A DNA stretch of 5,764 nucleotides, taken from the NCBI GenBank assembly GCA_938003715.1, contig CALKYK010000289.1, positions 1 through 5,764 of the forward strand, read 5' to 3'. The DNA is from an uncultured Gammaproteobacteria bacterium (lineage in GTDB: Bacteria; Pseudomonadota; Gammaproteobacteria; Steroidobacterales; Woeseiaceae). The position numbers and the translations under genes are program-made. This document shows, in pieces, positions 1 to 4,737 of this stretch (position 1 is the stretch's first letter; each line of letters starts with the position of its first letter). A model generated the notes under the pieces. It searched no databases. It was given only the letters and a program-made list of their open reading frames with translations, and was not told where the DNA came from.

Positions 1-174
1 CAACCCATCAGCGCCTCCAAACGAAGCGCCGAATGGTGCCGCGCCGCCGTCGACCAATGTTGGGACCGCAAAGTCAACGCCATCCGTGAAGAAGAACGCG
101 ACTCGGCGAAAGCGGCCTACGACGCAGCACGCGAGGCGTACGACCAAGCGATTGAGGAAGCGGTCGGCGACTAG
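1..174 (+). CDS. Possible C-terminal fragment of an unrecognised charged helical protein
   Basis: Frame 1 is open from the left edge to a TAG at 172-174, giving 57 residues with no start in the window. The peptide is highly charged and probably helical, with REEERDSAKAAYDAAREAYD near the middle and a short acidic end (EEAVGD). Codons show a purine-first pattern (GAA, GAC, GCG, GAG) expected of real coding sequence. The same bases read on the minus strand lose their MFS character exactly here. The stop lies about 20 bases inside the region where the minus strand still resembles an MFS protein (down to base 154). I recognise no family. It could be a genuine gene end brought in by a rearrangement, a piece from another genome joined during assembly, or a chance open frame. 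Confidence is low. Confidence 0.25.
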   Translation, partial: QPISASKRSAEWCRAAVDQCWDRKVNAIREEERDSAKAAYDAAREAYDQAIEEAVGD

Positions 175-351
175 GCCGAGCAAAAGCTGTGCGACGATGG
201 CGGCGTCCGGGTTTACCGCGTACGGCCAGTGCGTCAGGGCGGCCATGCCCTGCGCGGCCATGTAGTTGCCAATTGTTACGTACCACGCGCCCCAGACGAA
301 GAACTGGAGAAACATCATCGCGCTGAGCCGCGCACCAATCGCCTTGTTCAT
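1..351 (-). CDS. Nucleoside-permease-type MFS transporter, N-terminal part (runs off left edge, probably disrupted)
   Basis: Membrane transporter of the nucleoside:H+ symporter branch of the major facilitator superfamily (NupG-like), probably taking a sugar or nucleoside-like product into the cytoplasm. The frame starts at an ATG (349-351) and stays open to base 1. Residues 10-26 read LSAMMFLQFFVWGAWYV, the family's signature first transmembrane segment. They are followed by IGNYM, a second hydrophobic stretch at about 50-60, and GLVADRFL (59-66), matching the conserved G-(I/M/V)-ADRF loop after TM2. Beyond residue 66 (below base 154) the translation becomes arginine- and glycine-rich and no longer resembles an MFS protein. 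Neither of the other two minus frames restores it, so a simple frameshift does not explain the loss. The gene is therefore either truncated by a rearrangement or joined wrongly in assembly. It is divergent from the TIM-barrel gene. Permeases of this type often sit beside Gfo/Idh and sugar-isomerase-like genes, which fits the context. The N-terminal family call is strong; integrity of the gene is doubtful. Confidence 0.75.
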   Translation of the reverse strand, partial: MNKAIGARLSAMMFLQFFVWGAWYVTIGNYMAAQGMAALTHWPYAVNPDAAIVAQLLLGLVADRFLNRLVVRLACCVVGRFRRVAFFFTDGVDFAVPTLVDGGAAPFGASFGGADGL

Positions 352-492
352 GTTGTTGTCCCGGATTGGTCGGAGTCGGGCCGCACTGCGGCGATGGCTA
401 CTTTAGCACGGCGGTCGTCGATTGCGGATTCGTCAAGACAAGCTTGCACGGTTAAACTTTCCGCGTCACTCGAGCTTGCCCGGGACCATGCT
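352..492. other. Divergent intergenic region between transporter and TIM-barrel gene
   Basis: About 140 bases separate the start codons of two divergently transcribed genes, so this segment should hold promoters for both. The stretch is less GC-rich around 400-405 and 451-460 (GTTAAACTTT). The heptamer CCGGGAC occurs exactly six bases before the ATG of each gene: at 480-486 on the plus strand and at 358-364 on the minus strand. Neither start has a good Shine-Dalgarno sequence otherwise. I could not define a convincing plus-strand promoter: TTGCAC at 444-449 lacks a -10 at proper distance. Confidence 0.5.
400..408 (-). promoter_or_regulatory. Candidate extended -10 promoter for the MFS transporter
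   Basis: Read on the minus strand, bases 408 to 400 are TGCTAAAGT, matching the extended -10 form TG-n-TAnnnT. No -35 hexamer is present at 16-18 bases; TTGACG (minus strand, 436-431) lies about 25 bases away, too far for a standard promoter. Transcription would start near 393 and leave a leader of roughly 40 bases before the ATG at 351. Called from sequence match alone. Confidence 0.35.
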
Positions 493-1338
493 ATGACCGA
501 AATCACGCTCAATCGCCGGCAGTGGCTGACTGGCATCGGCGCTGCCGGACTCGTCGCCGCCTGCGGCAGTTCCGGGTCATCGACATCACGCCCGGCACGC
601 GCCGCCGGCGTGCAGCTCTACACCCTGCGCACGTCGATGGCCGACGACGTGGAAAAGACCCTGGAGGCAGTGGCCGGCATCGGCTTCCGCGAAGTCGAGT
701 TCGCCGGCTATTTCGGCCATTCGGCCGCGAGCATCCGCGAGTTGCTGTCACGTTACGAACTCGCCTCGCCGAGCGCACACGTGTCCGGGCAGGATGTGCG
801 TGAGAATGCAGCAGCGCTCGTTGATACCGCCGCCGCCATCGGTCACCGCTACGTCACGATCGCGTGGATGCCGGAACCGATGCGCCAGACCACCGCCGAC
901 TGGCAGCGCTGGGCCGAGGATGCGAACCGGCTGGGAGAACTGTGCCGGCAAAGCGGCATGCGCGCCGCCTATCACAACCACGAGTTCGAGTTCGAGGCGA
1001 TCGACGGCGTCGTGCCGTTCGACGTGCTGATGAACGAGACCGATCCGGACCTCGTCGATTTCGAGCTCGACTTCTTCTGGGTGCAGAAGGCAGGCGAAGA
1101 TATTCGCGCCGTTTTAAGCAGGGCGCCCGAACGGTTCACGATGGCGCACATCAAGGACATGGATGCGGACGGCAACATGGTGGACGCGGGCGCGGGCACG
1201 ATCGACTTCGCCGGCATCCTCGCCGACCCGGTCGCAGCGTCGATCCGCCATCCGTTCATCGAGCACGATGCGCCGGACGAGCCGTTCCGTACCGTCGCCA
1301 TCGGGCACCGGGTGCTGAAGGCGGCGCTCGAGACCTGA
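493..1338 (+). CDS. Sugar phosphate isomerase/epimerase-like TIM-barrel protein with Tat lipoprotein signal
   Basis: A 281-residue member of the xylose-isomerase-like TIM-barrel family (AP_endonuc_2 type), metal-dependent enzymes that isomerise, epimerise or eliminate on sugars. The N-terminus carries a twin-arginine signal (R8-R9-Q-W-L), a hydrophobic stretch and a lipobox LVAAC, with Cys24 as the lipidated residue, so the enzyme should be anchored in the periplasm. The barrel opens with VQLYTLR (40-46). Likely metal and catalytic residues are E67/E69 in REVEF, H96, the YHNHEFEFE block (160-168), D193 in ELDFF, H219-K221-D222 in HIKD, and E257. All are typical of the family, so the protein looks intact and active. 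The ATG at 493 is chosen because the signal peptide begins there; in-frame upstream codons back to 229 encode no plausible protein. Related TIM-barrel proteins act as 3-keto-glycoside eliminases or isomerases beside GMC and DUF1080 genes. That role is inferred here from context. It converges on the DUF1080 gene with a 23-base gap. Confidence 0.88.
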   Translation: MTEITLNRRQWLTGIGAAGLVAACGSSGSSTSRPARAAGVQLYTLRTSMADDVEKTLEAVAGIGFREVEFAGYFGHSAASIRELLSRYELASPSAHVSGQDVRENAAALVDTAAAIGHRYVTIAWMPEPMRQTTADWQRWAEDANRLGELCRQSGMRAAYHNHEFEFEAIDGVVPFDVLMNETDPDLVDFELDFFWVQKAGEDIRAVLSRAPERFTMAHIKDMDADGNMVDAGAGTIDFAGILADPVAASIRHPFIEHDAPDEPFRTVAIGHRVLKAALET

Positions 1339-1361
1339 TTCGCGAAAAGCCGTGCGCTGCG

Positions 1362-2318
1362 TCAGCGGCCGGGCGTCACGACGATATTGCGATACTCGAT
1401 CGGTCCGTGGTCGCCCTGCAGCATCAGCGGGCCGGCGCTGCCCTCGTCGCTGTCGAGCGCGCCGCCGGTGATGCCGGGGATCTCTTTACCGGCAATCACT
1501 TCCACGCCATTCAATGTGACGGTCAGCCGCCGGCCGATCAGCTCGACGTCGAGCGTCTGCCACTCGTTCGGCGCGCGCGCCGCGTTGACGCTCGGCGCGA
1601 TGAACCCGTACAGGCCGCCGATGCGCAAAGGATCGACGGCCATGCCGCGTTCGTCCTGTATCTGCACCTCGTAGCGGCCGCGAAGATACACGCCGCTGTT
1701 GCTGCCCGGCGGGTAGCGGAACTCGAGCTGCAGGCGAAAATCGTCGAAGCGCGCTTCGCTGACGATGTCGACGCAGGGCGGCGTCGCGCTGAGTACGCCT
1801 TCCACGGACTGCCAGCAACCGTCGTGCTGCGGAAACCGCGGCTGCCAACCGGCCAGGCCGTCACCGATCAGCGCAATCGGGTCGCCCCAGGACGCCACGC
1901 TCGTGTGGCCGAGCGCCGGCGCTCTGACGCCAGTCCACTGATGCCACTCGCCGTCGTCGATGCGCGTCTGCCCGGACAGCCGCTCACCGTCGACGCGGCC
2001 TTCGAACACCAGTTCGCTGCCCGGTTCGTACTGCGCGGGTACGCGGACTTCGAACGTTCCGTCGTCGTAACCTACGGCGTCGGTATAGCGACGGCTGCCG
2101 AAGCGGCCGACGAACTGCGCCATCAGCTGCCGCTCGGTTCGCAGGCGCACCTCGAGCCACGACGGATAGTCGCCGTCGGCAGCGTGCACGGTCAGGTTCC
2201 AGCGGCCCAGTAGCGGGTCGGCGAAGCCGCGCGGCGGGTCTGCAGCCTCGCTGCACCCGGTTATGACGATCGCCAGGACCGCGAAGACGGAAGCGGATGG
2301 AACCAAGCGGCGTTGCAT
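1362..2318 (-). CDS. Two-domain DUF1080 lipoprotein (putative 3-keto-disaccharide hydrolase)
   Basis: A 318-residue lipoprotein ending in a DUF1080 domain, the family now named 3-keto-disaccharide hydrolase: concanavalin-like beta-sandwich proteins linked to cleavage of 3-keto-glycosides. A short Sec signal ends in the lipobox ITGC (Cys22). Ser at +2 would allow outer-membrane sorting. Residues about 30-135 (from DPLLGRWNLTV, with YPSWLEV at 51-57) form an extra beta-rich region ahead of the catalytic-like domain. DUF1080 starts near 147 with PIALIGDGLAGW. It contains FDDFRLQLEFRYPPGSNSGV (191-210), YLRGRYEVQIQDERG (211-225), GGLYGFIAPS (234-243), NEWQTLDVEL (251-260) and the closing GPLMLQGDHGPIEYRNI (296-312), all well-conserved landmarks. 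Cys168 and Cys182 could form a disulfide in the periplasm. The gene lies on the opposite strand from its neighbours, converging on the TIM-barrel gene and diverging from the GMC operon, so it is transcribed alone. No clear ribosome binding site precedes the ATG. The family call is firm; the substrate is unknown. Confidence 0.9.
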   Translation of the reverse strand: MQRRLVPSASVFAVLAIVITGCSEAADPPRGFADPLLGRWNLTVHAADGDYPSWLEVRLRTERQLMAQFVGRFGSRRYTDAVGYDDGTFEVRVPAQYEPGSELVFEGRVDGERLSGQTRIDDGEWHQWTGVRAPALGHTSVASWGDPIALIGDGLAGWQPRFPQHDGCWQSVEGVLSATPPCVDIVSEARFDDFRLQLEFRYPPGSNSGVYLRGRYEVQIQDERGMAVDPLRIGGLYGFIAPSVNAARAPNEWQTLDVELIGRRLTVTLNGVEVIAGKEIPGITGGALDSDEGSAGPLMLQGDHGPIEYRNIVVTPGR

Positions 2319-2326
2319 GGCCCCGA

Positions 2327-2335
2327 TGCTACAAT
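2327..2335 (+). promoter_or_regulatory. Extended -10 promoter for the GMC operon
   Basis: TGCTACAAT matches the extended -10 consensus TG-n-TAnnAT with a single mismatch in the hexamer (TACAAT against TATAAT). It lies nine bases beyond the start codon of the divergent DUF1080 gene and about 65 bases before the GMC start codon, leaving an untranslated leader of roughly 60 bases. No -35 hexamer at 16-18 bases is evident; TTGCAT at 2313-2318 is too close (11 bases). Extended -10 promoters often work without one. Confidence 0.5.
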
Positions 2336-2386
2336 GCCCGGGCGCAGCGCGCGACGTGCACGCGAGTCCTTAAAACCAAGAACACG

Positions 2387-2392
2387 ACGGAG
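2387..2392 (+). promoter_or_regulatory. Ribosome binding site of the GMC gene
   Basis: ACGGAG contains the GGAG core and sits eight bases before the ATG at 2401, the standard spacing. It supports 2401 as the true start, in agreement with the FAD-binding fold starting within ten residues of that Met. Confidence 0.55.
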
Positions 2393-2400
2393 CGGCAACC

Positions 2401-4086
2401 ATGGCGACTGAAACCTACGACGCGATCGTCGTCGGATCCGGCATTTCCGGTGGCTGGGCCGCCAAGGAACTCACCGAGAACGGCCTGGACGTATTGCTGC
2501 TCGAGCGCGGCAAGAACGTCGAGCACATCAAGGACTACGTCAACGCGCGCAAGGCGCCGTGGGAGTACCCGCACCGCGGCGGCCGCACCTACGCAATGGA
2601 AGAAGCGTACCCGGTACTGAAGCGCGACTATCCGCTGAACGAAAAAAATCTCGACTGGTGGGCGTCCGACCAGGACTCGCCATACACCGAGATCAAGCGC
2701 TTCGACTGGTTCCGCGGCTACCAGGTCGGCGGCCGCTCGCTGATGTGGGGCCGCCAGAGCTATCGCCTGAGCGACCTCGACTTCGAGGCCAACGCGAAGG
2801 AAGGCGTCGGCGTCGACTGGCCGATCCGCTACGCTGAAATCGCACCGTGGTACTCGCACGTCGAACGGCATGCCGGGATCGCAGGCTCCGCGCAGGGCAT
2901 GCCGCAGTTCCCGGACGGCGAGTTCATGCCGCCGATTCCGCTCAACTGTGCCGAGGAACTGGTCGCGGAGCGGGTCAACGGATCCTTCGACGGCAAGCGA
3001 CGCATCGTGCACGCGCGGGTCGCGAACATCACGCAACCTCTGCCGGGACGCTCGCCCTGCCAGTTTCGCAACGCCTGCTGGCTCGGCTGTCCGTACGGTG
3101 CGTCGTTCAGTACGCAGTCCTCGACCCTGCCGGCCGCGGTGGCGACGAACCGGCTGACCCTGAAACCCTGGTCGATCGTAACCGAGCTCGTCTACGACAA
3201 GGACGAGAAACGTGTTACCGGCGTCCGGGTGCTGGACGCGATCACCGAGACCACGACCGAGTACCAGTCGAAGATCGTGTTTCTGTGTGCGTCGGCGCTC
3301 AACTCGACGTGGCTCCTGATGCGCTCGGCGACGGACGTGTGGCCGGAGGGGCTCGGCTCCAGCTCGGGACAGCTCGGCCGCAATCTGATGGATCATCACT
3401 TCCGCGTCGGCGCGGAAGGGCGCATCGACGACCCGGCCGTCAACGACAAGTACTACTACGGGCGCCGCCCGGCGGGCTTCTTCGTGCCGCGCTATCGCAA
3501 CGTCGGGCGGCAGGAACGTAACTACCTGCGCGGCTTCGGCTACCAGGGCGGCGCCAGCCGCGCCGGCTGGTCGCGCGCGGTGCGCGAGCTGGGCGTCGGC
3601 GCCGAGTTCAAGGAGCGCGTGTCGAGGCCGGGCGACTGGTACGTCGGCGCCACCGCGTTCGGCGAGATGCTGCCGAACCCGGACAACCGCATCACGATCG
3701 ACGAGACGCGCACGGACAAGTGGGGGCTGCCGGTGCTCGCGATCGACTGCGCGATCGGCGAGAACGAGGAGCTGATGCGCGTCGACATGATGAACGACAT
3801 GGCCGAGATGCTCGAAGCGGCGGGCGTGAAGGAAGTCAGCACCTTCGACAACGAGTACGCGCCGGGCATGGGCATTCACGAGATGGGCACGGCGCGCATG
3901 GGACGCGACCCGACGTCGTCGGTGTTGAACGGCTGGAACCAGGTCTGGGATGCGCCGAACGTGTTCGTCACCGACGGGGCGTGCATGACCTCGGCCGCGA
4001 ACCAGAACCCGTCGCTGACCTACATGGCGCTGACGGCGCGGGCCGCGAACTACGCGGTCGAGGAACTGAAGCGCAGGAACCTGTAA
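2401..4086 (+). CDS. GMC-family FAD-dependent oxidoreductase, large subunit of a sugar/glucoside dehydrogenase
   Basis: The 561-residue catalytic subunit of a glucose-methanol-choline family dehydrogenase, expected to oxidise a sugar or glycoside (often at C3) in the periplasm. The Rossmann FAD-binding motif is at 8-18 (AIVVGSGISGG), with the ribose-binding acid at E35. The middle of the protein has YQVGGRSLMWGRQSYR (107-122). A cysteine cluster C220-x5-C226-x3-C230 (CQFRNACWLGC) matches the [3Fe-4S] ligand spacing of the Burkholderia cepacia FAD-glucose dehydrogenase alpha subunit. The C-terminal domain has GIHEMGTARMG (491-501) with catalytic-type His493, then NQNPSLT (534-540) with Asn536, the His/Asn pair of GMC enzymes. 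Length is normal and no key residue is missing. There is no signal peptide, which is usual for this group: the large subunit is exported folded by riding on the Tat-targeted small subunit, encoded 18 bases downstream. The cytochrome c electron acceptor common in such complexes is not in the window. The exact substrate (glucoside, disaccharide, polyol) cannot be read from the sequence. Confidence 0.93.
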   Translation: MATETYDAIVVGSGISGGWAAKELTENGLDVLLLERGKNVEHIKDYVNARKAPWEYPHRGGRTYAMEEAYPVLKRDYPLNEKNLDWWASDQDSPYTEIKRFDWFRGYQVGGRSLMWGRQSYRLSDLDFEANAKEGVGVDWPIRYAEIAPWYSHVERHAGIAGSAQGMPQFPDGEFMPPIPLNCAEELVAERVNGSFDGKRRIVHARVANITQPLPGRSPCQFRNACWLGCPYGASFSTQSSTLPAAVATNRLTLKPWSIVTELVYDKDEKRVTGVRVLDAITETTTEYQSKIVFLCASALNSTWLLMRSATDVWPEGLGSSSGQLGRNLMDHHFRVGAEGRIDDPAVNDKYYYGRRPAGFFVPRYRNVGRQERNYLRGFGYQGGASRAGWSRAVRELGVGAEFKERVSRPGDWYVGATAFGEMLPNPDNRITIDETRTDKWGLPVLAIDCAIGENEELMRVDMMNDMAEMLEAAGVKEVSTFDNEYAPGMGIHEMGTARMGRDPTSSVLNGWNQVWDAPNVFVTDGACMTSAANQNPSLTYMALTARAANYAVEELKRRNL

Positions 4087-4090
4087 CGCT

Positions 4091-4097
4091 AAGGTGG
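4091..4097 (+). promoter_or_regulatory. Strong ribosome binding site of the small subunit gene
   Basis: AAGGTGG differs from the ideal AAGGAGG by one base and ends seven bases before the ATG at 4105. It is the best Shine-Dalgarno sequence in the window and fixes the start, which also places the twin-arginine pair at residues 11-12. Confidence 0.6.
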
Positions 4098-4104
4098 CAG
4101 GAAC

Positions 4105-4737
4105 ATGACGAAGAAAACGACACGGCTCTGGACCCGGCGCGAAGCGATCCTCAAGACCAGCGCCGCGCTCGGCGGCATCACGCTCGTCGGCCAGGCGGCG
4201 ATGCTGGCCGGCTGCGAATCGCGCGAGGCGGACGCTCCGGAACCGGCAAACGACAGCGGGCTGTTCAGCAGTGCCGATATCGAGCTGCTGACCGAGATTG
4301 CCGAGACCATCCTGCCCGAGACCGACACGCCCGGCGCGAAAGCGGCCGGCGTCGGCCCGTTCATCGCGCTGATGGTGACGGACTGTTATTCGCCGACGGA
4401 GCAGGCCGCGTTCCGTGTCGGGCTCGCGACGATCGATCCGGCCTGCCAGCAGGAGTTCGGTGACGTGTTCGTGGCACTGACACCCGAACAAAAGCTTGCG
4501 GTGGTCGAACGCCTCGACCGCGAACAGTTCGACGCGATGCAGGATCGCGGCGACGAGCTGCCGCACTACTTCCGCATGTTGAAGGAGCTGACCGTACTCG
4601 GCTTCTTTACCTCCGAAGCGGCCTACACGCACGTGCTCGATTACGCGGAAACGCCCGGCCGCTACGAGCCGTGCCGGGATCTCGGCCCGGACGTGCGCAT
4701 GCACGCAGGCCACGGCTCCAGCATCTACAACACGTGA
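4105..4737 (+). CDS. Gluconate 2-dehydrogenase subunit 3 family protein (Tat-targeted small subunit)
   Basis: A 210-residue small subunit that partners the upstream GMC protein and carries it through the Tat system; it has no catalytic role of its own in characterised relatives. The N-terminus has a twin-arginine motif (TRREAILK, 10-17), a hydrophobic stretch ALGGITLVGQAAML (21-34), and a lipobox LAGC with Cys37. The mature protein should therefore be a lipoprotein anchoring the complex at the membrane. Family landmarks are ELLTEIAETILPETDTPGAK (60-79), the AGVGPFI segment (81-87), LKELTVLGFFTSEAAY (159-174) and the ending TPGRYEPC (183-190). Length is typical. Cysteines remaining after processing are C94, C114 and C190. 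It follows the GMC gene by 18 bases, and its TGA overlaps the GTG of the next gene. The family call rests on these motifs together with the GMC neighbour, a pairing long known for gluconate, sorbitol, fructose and glucoside dehydrogenases. Confidence 0.9.
   Translation: MTKKTTRLWTRREAILKTSAALGGITLVGQAAMLAGCESREADAPEPANDSGLFSSADIELLTEIAETILPETDTPGAKAAGVGPFIALMVTDCYSPTEQAAFRVGLATIDPACQQEFGDVFVALTPEQKLAVVERLDREQFDAMQDRGDELPHYFRMLKELTVLGFFTSEAAYTHVLDYAETPGRYEPCRDLGPDVRMHAGHGSSIYNT
4734..4737 (+). promoter_or_regulatory. GTGA stop/start overlap (translational coupling)
   Basis: The GTG start of the second DUF1080 gene (4734-4736) shares two bases with the TGA stop of the small-subunit gene (4735-4737). 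No Shine-Dalgarno sequence is visible in the preceding 20 bases, so the downstream gene is probably translated by ribosomes re-initiating after the small subunit. Confidence 0.65.

Noticed and set aside
444..472. TTGCAC (444-449) as a -35 box for the TIM-barrel gene
   Set aside because: The sequence 16-18 bases downstream (around CACTCG) does not resemble a -10 box.
229..492. Upstream in-frame extension of the TIM-barrel gene to an ATG at 229
   Set aside because: The extra 88 residues overlap the transporter start on the other strand, have no recognisable sequence, and would bury the Tat lipoprotein signal that begins at 493.
488..496. Alternative ATG at 488 just before the TIM-barrel start
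   Set aside because: It is in another frame and meets a stop codon after two codons.
1355..1367. Short perfect hairpin CGCTG-CGT-CAGCG between the convergent TIM-barrel and DUF1080 genes
   Set aside because: The stem is only five pairs, no T-run follows on either strand, and it overlaps the DUF1080 stop codon; too weak to call a terminator.
864..2213. A 449-codon plus-strand open frame spanning the TIM-barrel end and the DUF1080 gene
   Set aside because: It is out of frame with the TIM-barrel gene and antisense to the DUF1080 gene; the product is arginine-rich with no family resemblance.
4671..4733. ATG at 4671 as start of the second DUF1080 gene
   Set aside because: It lies deep inside the small-subunit gene and adds an arginine-rich leader in front of an otherwise perfect lipoprotein signal starting at GTG 4734.
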